From NCBI GenBank assembly GCA_004794785.1, contig SJOL01005632.1, positions 240,313-304,312 of the forward strand: a DNA stretch of 64,000 nt, in the 5' to 3' direction. Of this stretch, positions 49,712-60,242 are shown in pieces. The DNA comes from Opisthorchis felineus (taxonomy: Eukaryota; Platyhelminthes; Trematoda; Opisthorchiida; Opisthorchiidae). A program made the translations under genes and the position numbers. Under the pieces are notes generated by a model, which saw nothing but the letters and a program-made list of their open reading frames with translations, was not told the DNA's origin and did not search any database. The stretch's first letter is position 1. Each line of letters begins with the position of its first letter.

Positions 49712-49900
49712 GGCTCGTGGCCGAACGGTTAAGTGTTCAAACTACTAACCAGGAGGTCGCTGTTTCGAGACTCTCCGGAGTTTCGTGAGATGCGCACTGC
49801 TGATGATTCCCAATAAAGATGAAACAACCGTATAGTGCTTCTCGGCTTTTCAGCATGGATTGGCTTCACTCACAGGACGAAAGCTCCGCAAAAAAAGAAC
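49712..49900 (+). repeat. SINE-2 family copy with tRNA-like head
   Basis: Begins GGCTCGTGGCCGAACGGTTAAG, a tRNA-like A-box region, followed by a B-box-like GCTGTTTCGAGACTCTCC. The body is TTTCGTGAGATGCGCACTGC, AATAAAGATGAAAC, GCTTCTCGGCTTTTCAGCATG, GGCTTCACTCACAGGACGA, and the tail GCAAAAAAAGAA. It appears to interrupt a minus-strand RTE. Confidence 0.8.
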
Positions 49901-51275
49901 CTTGGAAGCTAGTCACTAGACTGATGCCTCAGTGGTTTCGCCCAATGTCCTTACCCCATTTTTTGAAGATGGGAATCAGTCTTGGAACTCCGCTCTGTCA
50001 GTTTCTTATTTTAATCCACGCATTCTGCAGTAAAGTCGTCAGGATAGCCAGACTAGCCACCCTATTTGAAGAGTGCAAGATGCGAACCGCCTGGGCCAGG
50101 TGCACTGTTGCGCTGAAGCAGTGAAATTGCACTCTGGACCTCCTTTGCCTACGGCGGACTGTTATCGGCGTTCCATTCACTTTCCAGAGGTTGAGTTGAT
50201 GGGGGTCAGCTGAACCGTTCTTCAGTGTTCAATCCATCGTTCAAAACGACGTTTTTGCGAATGGAGAGGTTCCTTCTTTTTCGGAGATCGTTTCACTAAC
50301 ATCCATCTTCCTCGGACCAGTTGATCGGATAAGCTTTGTGATAGGGTGCAACTGTTCCTCGTTGAAAAAGATCCCTCCATTTCTCGGGATTTTGCGATCC
50401 ACCAGTGCTCTGTCAACCAGTAGGGACCTGCATGCATCACCGCAGTCGCTTGTTTCTGGTAAGTTTTCCTGGCTTAAGTCAGAGCTACTGACCGTGTCGA
50501 GATCCAATCTTCGTTGTGGTGTGCGAGCAACCTCTGGTAGACACTATCAAAGGCGGTGAATATGGCTTCTCTCACCCTTATTCTATCCTCGTTCAAATCA
50601 CCCTTGTGCCCATCGAATTATGAAATCTTCCAAGCCAGCTCAACTCGACACTGTAAAACTACAGAGATGCATTTGCACCATGCAACACATTCCAGAGCGA
50701 AAGCGAATAGATATGTGTCCCCGATAAATGTCGCGACTGGAGTGGTGGTATACTAGGAACGAGCGACAATCTTGTATCGAAGCTCTCCAGCGGTAGTTCA
50801 TTGCCACACGGTCCAACTGAGTCCACGGTTGGCTTGCAATTGGTGGCCTCCAATGCACACGGTGTGAACCCTTGTATTGAAAGTTTGTGCCGGTTAGAAG
50901 CAAACGATGCTCAGTACATAACCGAAGGATTCTATCCCCATTATCCATACGGTTACCGTCAACCCCAAATCGCCCACCACGATGAGCTTCCTCAGGACTA
51001 AGCCGAGCAACTTTCGCATTCATATCGCCTGTCAGAATCCTCATATCTGTACTTCTTGCTGGCCAAAGCAACTTTGACAAAGCTCGGTAGAAGCAGTATT
51101 TCTCTGACTCAGAGATGTCGTCTGTAGAAGCATTTGCTGACACAAAGAACACGCAACATTTACCACATCGGGATACATGGACCACGATTGAACTAGCCGA
51201 CCTAACATTGCAAAGATGACCATCCACTGGAATACAGTCCAGTAAGTTGCATTCAGCCCCAGGGCCACCGACGCG
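49900..51275 (-). pseudogene. RTE retrotransposon, minus-strand copy (endonuclease, linker, start of RT)
   Basis: The minus strand reads LLDCIPVDGHLCNVRSAS, FYRALSKLLW, ILTGDMNAKVARLS (endonuclease GDMN motif intact), RLLLTGTNFQYKGSHRVHWRPP and QLDRVAMNYRWRASIQDCRS (endonuclease C-terminus). The linker follows (KIPRNGGIF...), and then LIPIFKKWGKDIGRNH, the motif at the start of the RT. The N-terminal endonuclease is missing: at about 51275 the element meets a plus-strand RTE head to head. Several frameshifts and stops. Confidence 0.8.
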
Positions 51276-51503
51276 GAAAGCCAAGGAAATGGAAGAGGCC
51301 CAGAAAGCCGGTAATGCCCGAAGATTATTTCAGTTGATCCGTGCGACCGCTCCCCCGAAACCATCTGTGGGCGAAACCATCAAGGATCGAAATCGGTGAG
51401 TAAAGAAGAACGCCTCGACCGGTGGGCCGAATACTTCCAACAACAGCTATCGTGGTCACTCATTTGGAGCCCGAAGTTGTAGTAAAACAATGGACAGTAA
51501 ACG

Positions 51504-51727
51504 AAGGGGGGAATCGCTCGGTAGTTAGAGAACGAACTTACTGACCAGAAGGTCCGTGGTTCGAACCCAACCTCTGCATCTCGGGATCTCCTGTCTAGGC
51601 TTGGGCAATCTGGCAGTATCCCTGCCCTCGTTCTTCCTTCGGGTTGCATGGCACCTAGACACCGAAAGGGTGTGACAGCTGAAGTCAAATCATTCAAATC
51701 ATATAGCTGAACGATTTATTTATTTAT
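51504..51727 (+). repeat. SINE-1 copy inside RTE, with target-site duplication
   Basis: tRNA-like head (CGCTCGGTAGTTAGAG; B box GGTTCGAACCC), body TCTCCTGTCTAGGCTTGG, CTTCCTTCGGGTTGCATGGC, ACCGAAAGGGTG, then a short duplicated AAATCATTC stretch and AGCTGAACGATTTATTTATTTAT tail. Flanked by ACAGTAAACG (51494-51503) and ACGGTGAACG (51728-51737). The RTE frame (WTVN...) reads across the site once the SINE is taken out. Confidence 0.88.
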
Positions 51728-52275
51728 ACGGTGAACGTGAAAACCCTACGGTCCCGGAGGTTTATGGCTGCATATTTCCTCTCAACCGCCACCAAGCTTC
51801 TGGTGCGGATGACCTCCCACCCGCATTGTTCAAAGATGGGGGTGAAGTACTCAGTCAGAGCTTGTCTGATCTGTTTGCTCGCATTCGGGAAAAGGAGTCT
51901 GTCCCAGACAACCGGGGAGAGTCGGTGATAGTGCGCATTTTCAAAAAAAGGCTCGTAGTGAGTGTGGCAATCACAGGGGGATCAGCTTGACCCCGGTCGT
52001 AACGAGACTGTTGGCGTCACTGGTGCTTCGTCGCCTTACGTGACTCGTGAAACACTGACTCGAGAGCAGCAAGCGGGATTCCGGCCTCGTAGGAGTTGCG
52101 TGAGACCAAATCTGTACACTTCGTCAGGTGCTAGAACAACGCCATACGTATAAGCGACCCACGATTCTAGTATTCCTGGATTTCCAGGGCGCATTCGACT
52201 CAGTTGACCGGTCTGTTCTTCTTGACACGCTTGCTCATCACAAAATGACCCGGAAGTTTGTGAACATAATAAGCT

Positions 52276-53166
52276 NNNNNNNNNNNNNNNNNNNNNNNNN
52301 NNNNNNNNNNNNNNNNNNNNNNNNNNNNNNNNNNNNNNNNNNNNNNNNNNNNNNNNNNNNNNNNNNNNNNNNNNNNNNNNNNNNNNNNNNNNNNNNNNNN
52401 NNNNNNNNNNNNNNNNNNNNNNNNNNNNNNNNNNNNNNNNNNNNNNNNNNNNNNNNNNNNNNNNNNNNNNNNNNNNNNNNNNNNNNNNNNNNNNNNNNNN
52501 NNNNNNNNNNNNNNNNNNNNNNNNNNNNNNNNNNNNNNNNNNNNNNNNNNNNNNNNNNNNNNNNNNNNNNNNNNNNNNNNNNNNNNNNNNNNNNNNNNNN
52601 NNNNNNNNNNNNNNNNNNNNNNNNNNNNNNNNNNNNNNNNNNNNNNNNNNNNNNNNNNNNNNNNNNNNNNNNNNNNNNNNNNNNNNNNNNNNNNNNNNNN
52701 NNNNNNNNNNNNNNNNNNNNNNNNNNNNNNNNNNNNNNNNNNNNNNNNNNNNNNNNNNNNNNNNNNNNNNNNNNNNNNNNNNNNNNNNNNNNNNNNNNNN
52801 NNNNNNNNNNNNNNNNNNNNNNNNNNNNNNNNNNNNNNNNNNNNNNNNNNNNNNNNNNNNNNNNNNNNNNNNNNNNNNNNNNNNNNNNNNNNNNNNNNNN
52901 NNNNNNNNNNNNNNNNNNNNNNNNNNNNNNNNNNNNNNNNNNNNNNNNNNNNNNNNNNNNNNNNNNNNNNNNNNNNNNNNNNNNNNNNNNNNNNNNNNNN
53001 NNNNNNNNNNNNNNNNNNNNNNNNNNNNNNNNNNNNNNNNNNNNNNNNNNNNNNNNNNNNNNNNNNNNNNNNNNNNNNNNNNNNNNNNNNNNNNNNNNNN
53101 NNNNNNNNNNNNNNNNNNNNNNNNNNNNNNNNNNNNNNNNNNNNNNNNNNNNNNNNNNNNNNNNNN
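52276..53166. other. Assembly gap (891 N)
   Basis: All N. It falls inside an RTE copy, between RT motif A and the 3' end, consistent with repeat collapse. Frames crossing it are artefacts. Confidence 1.
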
Positions 53167-53537
53167 GAAGCAGAGAGGTGGCCAACCCTTGACCTGGCAG
53201 AGGGATGTGTAGGAGATTACGAAACGCTTGGGTGCTGTTGGTGCCACTCGCCTTCCAGGATGGGGACCGCGTGATCCTCACTGTGCCCGATTGGAGACGC
53301 TACAAGATACGGCTACTAACCGACGTCAGTGGCGATCTTGTCAGCTTCTATCCAGATTACCTGAGTGAGTGTCCGTAGGTATAGGCACCTCGGAATGATT
53401 GTAGTAAGCTAGCACTAAGTCCCTTCCCCGTCCACCTTTATTCTTTTCTTTACAATAAGGCCTTCAAATAAATCATGGTTGTACGGCAGCGAAGCATCGG
53501 TGTTGAACACCGATGTCATGCTGTCGATGATGATGAT

Positions 53538-54620
53538 GATGCCTTCCTTGACTTGAAAGCTACCTTTGACTCTGTGAACCATCGGACACTATGGCAGCGT
53601 CTGTGGAGCAAAGGCACCCCCCCCCCATAAATTCTTGACCCTCCTTAAGGCGCTGTATGCCATCTCCCACGGACCTGTAAAGGTCTACGGGAAGCTCTCG
53701 CCTGAGTTCACCACGTCAAGTGGTGTCAGACAGGGCTGTTCTCTTTCACATTTCCCCTTTAACTTCGTCCTTGATACGATAATGGAAGACTCACTACCAG
53801 CTTATAATGCTTGTGGGGTGGAAGTGCTCCCGGGACATTCGCTCACAGATATCGAGTGTGCGCATGACATAGCGCTTCTTGGATCTGACGCCGTGGTAAT
53901 GCAGACAATTTTAACAAACTAAATAATTCCGCCCCACAGTTTGGCATGCACTTCACACCTGCAAAGTGTAAAGTGCTGCTGCAAGACTGGGTGGGCTCGA
54001 ACTCTAAGTTCATGCTTGCGGATGAGCCAATTGAGGTAGTAGACAAATTCGCCTACCTGAGTAGCTGTATCAGTCCCGGTGGTCTCTCGAAATATGATAT
54101 TTCCATCTGGATTAGGAAGGTCAGAGCAGCTTACGTGAACCTATGCCACCCTCGACGTAGGCGCCACATCGGCTTATCCGACAAGGGTCAGTTTTATTAT
54201 GCTGCGGTACGCTTCATATCAGTATATGGGTCAGAAACCTGGTCGCTGCGCGCTGAGGACGTCAAAAGACTTCCAGTGTTTGACCATCAATGTCTTCGGA
54301 GCATTGCCCGAGTCTAGTGGAAACACCGGATCAGTAATGCTGAAGTACGTCGAATGGTTTTCCGAAGAAATAACTCGCCCACGGTAGATGAACTGATCAC
54401 ATTACATAGGTTGCAATGACTTGGCCAGTTGCATGCCAGTCGAACGAATTCCTCGAAGGGCTCTTTTCGTACAACCACGTGAAAGAGAGAAACGAGTCCG
54501 GAGAGGCCAAACAATGACTTGGCAGCGAATTATGAAAGCTACTACCACTACGCTGGTCATTGCCGCCTCCCTGGATGGGGACCCCGAGACGGGAAAAGTC
54601 GATGGTTAGAAACTTGTCAA
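53538..54620 (+). mobile_element. RTE-clade LINE, lineage II, 5'-truncated copy
   Basis: Starts abruptly at RT motif A directly after the (GAT)n tail of the previous RTE: FLDLKATFDSVNHRTLWQRL, then (after a C10-type run near 53620) FLTLLKALYAISHGPVKVYGKLS, FTTSSGVRQGCSLSHFPFNFVLDTI (motif B), ECAHDIALLGSD (motif C, normally YADD), MHFTPAKCKVLLQDW, KFAYLSSCISPGG, and YGSETWSLRAEDVKRLPVFDHQCLRSIARV. The last frames carry the tail domain. Motif C is mutated and frames are broken, so it is inactive. The 3' boundary is uncertain. Confidence 0.85.
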
Positions 54621-54915
54621 ACATCACCCAGTCAAGCCCTCAATGGCGCTCGTGCATCCAAGCTATTGTCTTCAATACATGGCTCCTCTCCCGATCTTAC
54701 CAATTAAAAGTCCACGGACAACCATGTACTTCCGTATGAATTGTATCAGCTATTGCCTCCAATGCGCAGCTGCCTACCCCGTCTCACCAAATCATCCGTA
54801 AACAAAACTGTGGCAGCTAGAACCACTGTACGACAAGTACGCGGTTCTTACATATGATGAGGTGGGGGGATGACACAACTGGACGTGGTGAACTCAGGCG
54901 AAAGCTTGCCGTATA
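54621..54915. other. Junction between oppositely oriented RTE copies
   Basis: No domain seen; probably 3' UTR of the plus-strand copy plus flanking DNA. Confidence 0.4.
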
Positions 54916-55418
54916 TTAGCGTACAGTGTCCTCACAAGGGACTCCTTTGATTGCCGGACGCCGCCACAGTTTCTGATGATTGACACAGTCAAAAGCAGAT
55001 TTCAGATCAAGAAAAATAACCAACGTGGAACGGTTGAAGCAGTGGCGCTGTTCGAGAACATGTCTCAATGTAAACATATGGTCGATGTATACTCGGCCAG
55101 GGCGAAATCCAGCTTGATTTTCACGAATCTGTCTCTCCTGATAATCGATCAACCTACGCAAAACAATGCCAGAGAGCACTTTAGATGCGACGGATACCAG
55201 GATGATAGCACGAAGTTCTTGCGCCATTTTCGAAAACTGGGATGACGGCCAAGGAGCTCCATTCGGATGGTATTCTGTTTTCATTCAAAATCTTCTACAG
55301 TATGGTTGTCACTGTTCACCAGGACCTCATCACCTTTTTTGAGGAGTTCGGGGTGCAGACCACACACGCCAGGCGCCTTGCCGCGCTTGAGGTTTGACAT
55401 CTCATGCTGGATTTCTGT

Positions 55419-55618
55419 AAAGACGAGATGGCTCAGTGGTAAGAGCGCGGATTTACTGACCGGAAGGTCCGTGGTTTGAACCCGTCCTCTACATCTCGAC
55501 TTCTCCTGTCTAGGTTTGAGCAACCTGGAAGTATCCCAGCCCTCGTGCTTCCTTCGGGTGGCATGGCAGCTAGGCACCGAAAGGGTGCCAAAGCTGAACG
55601 ATTTTTTTTTCTTTTTTT
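55419..55618 (+). repeat. SINE-1 copy inside RTE, with target-site duplication
   Basis: GACGAGATGGCTCAGTGGTAAG (A box) and GGTTTGAACCC (B box, one change), then the family body (TCTCCTGTCTAGG, CAGCCCTCGTGCTTCC, GGCACCGAAAGGGTG) and an AGCTGAACGATTTTTTTTTT tail. Flanks GGATTTCTGT (55409-55418) and GGATTTCCGT (55619-55628) form a 10-base duplication with one mismatch. Inserted in the opposite orientation to its RTE host. Confidence 0.9.
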
Positions 55619-56024
55619 GGATTTCCGTTGTTGTTGATGGGCTGGTTTCGACGTTCCATTCAGGCCCGCTGGGTTCTTCCAGTGGAAGTACTGAAGGAAA
55701 CGGCTGAACATTTCTTTCAAATGTTCAGCCCACCGCTCAAGACGACGATTGAAGGAGTGAATTGCCTGCGGCTGTTGCCTGCATCGAAAGCCTTCTCTAT
55801 CTCCTGGGCCTTTGAAACCCACCAGCGTTTCCTGTCATTCTTCAAGCTCCCGATTATCCAGTGTTTGAGGAACCTGCATGCGCCATCACAGTCACTCGTT
55901 ACTGGAATAGCCTTTCTGGCAGCACTAAGGTATGCTGATCTCGAACGTATCCAGTGTTCATTTAGTCTAGTCAGATGTCTTGGATGAACGGTTCTGAAAG
56001 CTCTCAATCAATTGTTAAATCAAG

Positions 56025-56068
<44 letters not shown>
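56025..56068. repeat. (CAAT)n microsatellite
   Basis: About eleven tandem CAAT units inside the minus-strand RTE linker. The stretch is bracketed by two copies of GTTCTGAAAGCT (55991-56002 and 56076-56087), suggesting a local duplication or small insertion that carried the repeat. Confidence 0.95.
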
Positions 56069-57224
56069 TGGAAAAGTTCTGAAAGCTGAGAGCATGGCTT
56101 CCTCACTTCGCTCCCATTCAAACTCCAAGAAATCTTCGTCATCCGAATGACTGTGTTTCCAGTAGTTGTATGGCCAGATCAGCTCGATACGCTTGAGCTA
56201 CTGAAACTTGTCGAAGTTGATGAATGAAGCTGCTCTGCCTGGGCACGCGTAATGTTGACGGAAAACAAATTGCTAGCCGGGCCGGCACGATGGTATTATT
56301 AGGGTCAAGTTGCGTAACCCAGAAGGAACGACAATCTCCAACTGAGGCTCTCCATCGGTAACTGATAGTCACATGGTTCATTTCAGTCTATGACTGTCTT
56401 GCAGTTGGTGGCCTCCAAGTAACTCGATGTAAGCGTTTGTGTAGGAAGTTCGTACTGGCCAGGAACAGACGGTGATCTGCACACAACTGAAGCAATCGCC
56501 CCCCATTATCCCTAGGCTGAGCGTCGAATCAAAATCTACCACCAGACAGTGCCTCTTCCGAGGTTAGTCGCCAAACTTGGGGACTTGTATCACCAGCCAG
56601 GATTACTATATCCGTCTTTCTTGCTGACCGAAGCAGCCGTGACAAATCTTGATAAAAACCCGTCCTTCTCTGTGTCAGAACTGCAGTCTGCCGGGGCGCA
56701 TGCTGCTACGACAAATAAACACCGTTTACAGTATCGACCTTAAGTGAGCCAGACAACAGCATAGCGCACAGATGACTGCTTACTGGGATACAGTCCAGTA
56801 AAGCCTTGGAGATAAGTGCAACTCTCACACCGTAGATACCACAAGCCATTGCGTCAGGATCACCGGATACCCGAAGAGTGAAATGTGGGACATCTGAGCT
56901 CGTCTTAAGCGTTTTGAGGTGCACAACCGAAGTGGGGTCATGTTTGCGTGTTTCAGAGGCACAACATACATCTACAGATAGGGAAAGCAAGGTTTCAGCA
57001 ACAGATGCCTGTTTATCAATTCGAAATAGAGTATGGACATTAAAGGCTGCCATGTGAATCAGAAATTTTGAGGTTGGTGATTATTTTGGTTTGTTTTTCT
57101 GGTCGATGGTTTGGACACGGAACAATGGCTAGGGGACTGACAGATGGGTGGGAAGGGGGTGGGGGGAAGGTCGGTGAGCGAACAGCTACAAGGGCGAATG
57201 ATGTTTCCCGGCTGCCCCAGCCGG

Positions 57225-57435
57225 CTGCCCAGAACAACGGGGTTTCGCTGAGGTAGCCCACTTCGAACCTTTGACTCTAACGTCTGACCCAGAAGGCAGT
57301 GGAAGGATGTAGGGTTTCGTGCGGGAATTCTTCTCCTAGCTTCTGACTCAAGAGTCTGAACCGCGAGACAGCAGTTGTTAGGGGTTTTCCCGTGGGAATC
57401 TCCCTGGAGCCAATGACTCAAAAGTCTGACCCACT
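57225..57435. repeat. Tandem repeat, about three 70-72 base units
   Basis: Units share GGGGTTT...GGGAAT and TGACTCNANNGTCTGACCC, the latter starting at 57272, 57344 and 57414. It lies just upstream of the endonuclease start of the minus-strand RTE, so it may be part of that element's 5' region. It produces a repetitive minus-strand frame (57059-57604) with recurring QTLES..R..P.RNP. Confidence 0.8.
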
Positions 57436-57740
57436 TGGCTGCACGGGACCAGCCTAGCCCGAGGACGCAGGAGTAATTCATTACTGTCTCAGTCCAAGTG
57501 CGCTTGCGCACAGCAAGTGCCTTTTGAGAAGCTCCAGACTCTGATTTTAAAAGTATTTCGACCGTAATGTTGTTGGGCGATCGGAGTGTGCAGTTTTTAG
57601 TCAACCTTTTCTAACCCGTCCTTCCTCAAAGGAAGGCGGCAGCTCTGCTTCCATAAATATGGACATGCTAGTCGCCTGGGTGAAAGGTCTCACTGCCTCC
57701 ACACTCCTATCGCAGACAACAGTATGGCTTTAGCACCAGA

Positions 57741-58120
57741 CCGCCTTGTATTACGATTACTCGAAATACAGGGACTTGCTGTTCTTCGTCAGGCTGCTCC
57801 CCGTTGGCCTTCCTGTCATGGTTGAACCTTTAGGAACTGTGTTCCACCCAGTATAGCCCGCAGTATCATTGCAGCACAGAACACCGACCACCACAAGGTG
57901 ACAAATTTAGGTCCGGACTGTCTTCAACCTACCGCCTCAGAAGGAAGTACCAATTCAACCCCGCAATACGATCACTCGTAGAACGGGGACTTGTTGCTTT
58001 GCCTGGTTGCACCCCTTTAGGCTTCCTGAAGAGGTTGGTCCCTGAGGAACGATGTTCCATCTAGTTTGACCCTCAGGATCACTACGACACTCAACGCCGA
58101 CCACACCAGGAGGGCAGCTA
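57741..58120. repeat. Imperfect tandem duplication, about 216-base unit
   Basis: Unit 1 (57741-57902) and unit 2 (57961-58120) share TACGATNACTCG..., GGGACTTG, TTGGCCTTCCTG/TTAGGCTTCCTG, AACTGTGTTCCA/AACGATGTTCCA, CAACGCCGACCAC/GAACACCGACCAC. Together with the 70-base repeat it could represent the 5' UTR of an RTE element; this is inference from position only. Confidence 0.65.
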
Positions 58121-58124
58121 CTTG

Positions 58125-60130
58125 TCGGGAGGTGTTGACGGTCGGTCAATCAGTTTATCAGCCATAAAACATGCGCCAAGGGTAAGTTGGTTCCAGGTGC
58201 AACAATTTCAATCACCAGAAAATAGGACAGCGTGGGAGGTACAGCCATTTTTTGGAGGTGATGGCATGTTAGGTTATTTTGAGAACTGGGCAGCTACGGT
58301 TTGAAGACCACCGCTTCGATACAGACTCCAGTAAGTGGGTGGCTCAGTCACATCTTCCAGTGCAAAGGAGGGAGGCGGCAGTTATCAACCAGAGTGAGTT
58401 CACTTGTCAGTGTTGTCCCACTTTTCGTTGCAAGATCGTCGGCCATCAGACTCTCAGTCGCAGACCCTCAGGGCAGGACGTGCCGAGTACCTGACCTGTC
58501 GCCACGAAAAGACCGGACCTAACCGTTATGTGAGGGCCTGTGCGCCTTCGTGATTCACTGAACCAAACTAGGGGGACGTGTCCGTGCGACACTCGTAGCC
58601 TCTAATACCAGGTGAGTGAATGATTAGCTAATCAGACCTCTAGAGGTCTGATCAATCAAGTCCCCTGACCCTGTATATTGGAGGTTAAGAGGTGCATATT
58701 AATAGCATATCGTTCGTTGCATTATCCTCGCGTTTCATTGACTATCAATTTTGCATTTCGACTCAGAGTTTTGTTAGTCGAATAAAGCACCGTTAACTAC
58801 TCTGAAACCAAAAGCTGGAACAGTCTACGATCAGCTCGATCATGAGAAAACGGGCCCAATGGATTGGAGAGCACTCATTGGTCAAACTTCATAGCTAAAA
58901 ATGGTGTGCTTCAACAGACTGCGAACGTCCGGTTGCCGCTGGTTGGTTCAAACTTCGCGGAAGCGATTTGACGGTAGCAGCGCCTTTCAGTGAAAGGACG
59001 TTTTCAACCAAGAGATACCACTTTGATAGATTCTGAAGAACACGCCTCAGTCATTACAGTAATAGCATTCAAATGCACCAGACTGCATGTCTTAGTAGGC
59101 CTAGTCCTATGTTTACACATTTCTTACACATACGATTTGTTCGATGGCAGTGCTGGTGACCACCACTCTGCCCATGACTTTCGTATATTCATCAATGCCC
59201 TTCAAGCAATACACTTTAATAAGGCACTTGTTCTGGACTACAAACGGCGCAACCACCAATCAATAGTACCTGTATTGCCCGGGCTTGTGGATAAGCACCA
59301 TAAGCCTACGGACGAATCTCACCAATCAGATGTCTAGGAGTGCAAGCGCGAGTTACCCGAGAAGCTTTCCCGATCCGAAAGAGCCGCCACATTTATCCCC
59401 TTGGTGTCAAAAATAAAAACGGCTCAGTTCAGTCCGCCAGATAGATGATAAAAGCAGAAAAAACCTTATCTATTCGCTTCGAGTCGACTAAGCCCGACAG
59501 ACCGTAAAATCACTTTAGAAGCTAACTGGGCTCTCATATTCCGGCGCAGAAACCTGGCGCGCACAAGTAACGTTTTTCAAGGCCGATTAGCACCCCAATC
59601 GGGGGCCAATCGTTGCGGTAGGACTGCAAAATCCGTAGCCTGGTAACAGTGTTCGGACAATATTTCAAGATTAAGTTGTGTAAATATACATAATCAGCCA
59701 AAGGAGATCTTCCAAACGGAAAGCAATATATAGCCTGGCGGAGCGTCGCCTATTCCTAGAGGCCCGCCACAAATTTCTCTGAAAACGTCGTTTGAACCAA
59801 GCATTAGTTCATATCATCTTTTAGCATTTGACGTTCTTCATTCTGTAACTTAGAATCTCCCCAGAGAGCAGCAGTTTTGCTCGCATTTTGAATGACTCCG
59901 AGAAGACGCTGGGGAACTTGGTGGAAAAGCTTGTTTCTTCGTGTGCTTTCTCCCGTTCAAAAGGAGACTCACAGGCATCCATAATTGGATTATTAGTTAT
60001 TCACTGACCTGGGCCAACGACGAACTCTTTTGAAGAGAACAATTCTTAGTGAGTCTCTTCCATTTGACCCTCTTTATTATTGTACACCCAAACTAGTGTT
60101 ATTATTTTTGTTTCTTTGCCACACTCCTGG
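58125..60130. other. Region upstream of the Gypsy remnant; LTR not identified
   Basis: Contains a 22-base perfect palindrome, ATCAGACCTCT/AGAGGTCTGAT (58631-58652), and a 115-codon frame (58990-59337, +) that I do not recognise. A 5' LTR of the Gypsy element should lie here, but no matching 3' LTR is in the window, so its limits cannot be set. Confidence 0.45.
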
Positions 60131-60242
60131 TAAAGTGGCTTTTTGGGTAGCCAAACCACCACAGATTTGGTGAGCCCGAGTCCTTCTAGAATTTTTTTGA
60201 TCTTTTCCTTTTGAGTCGTCGTAGTTTTTTTGCCCGGCCATT

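Larger units (their letters stand above)
51276..53536 (+). mobile_element. RTE-clade LINE, lineage I, plus-strand copy (contains SINE-1 and assembly gap)
   Basis: The linker AKEMEEAQKAGNARRLFQLIR opens it at about 51280. It is interrupted by a SINE-1 at 51504-51727 and resumes with HQASGADDLPPALFKDGGEV, ESVPDNRGESVIVRIFKKR, EQQAGFRPRRSC, VLEQRHTYKRPTILVFLDFQGAFDSVDRS (split here across frames) and HHKMTRKFVNIIS. Then comes the N gap. After the gap, 53167-53536 has the family 3' end (GTAGGAGATTACGAAACG, GTATAGGCACCTCGGAATG) and a GATGATGATGATGATG tail. The GCATTCGACTCAGTTGAC motif A is intact. Motifs B and C are hidden in the gap. Confidence 0.85.
54916..57059 (-). mobile_element. RTE-clade LINE, lineage II, minus-strand copy, 3' part missing
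   Basis: From 57053 leftward: endonuclease start AAFNVHTLFRIDKQASVAET, DVCCASETRKHD (catalytic Glu), LRVSGDPDAMACGIYGVRVAL, LLDCIPVSSHLCAMLLSGS. The endonuclease C-terminus lies near 56381-56300 (ISYRWRASVGDCRSFW), then the linker ([20 protein letters not shown]) at 55880-55770. The pre-RT segment IQHEMSNLKRGKAPGVCGLHPELLKKGDEV lies near 55415-55320, interrupted just upstream by a SINE-1. The RT reads RAIILVSVASKVLSGIVLRRL, RQIRENQAGFRPGR, VLEQRHCFNRSTLVIFLDLKSAFDCVNHQKLW (5' to 54950). It stops before motifs B and C. Confidence 0.85.

Noticed and set aside
52036..53281. Three very long frames (347-403 codons)
   Set aside because: They run through the N gap and consist mostly of undefined residues; artefacts.
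57059..57604. 181-codon minus-strand frame
   Set aside because: Its sequence is a translation of the 70-base tandem repeat; no domain, and it lies in the probable RTE 5' region.
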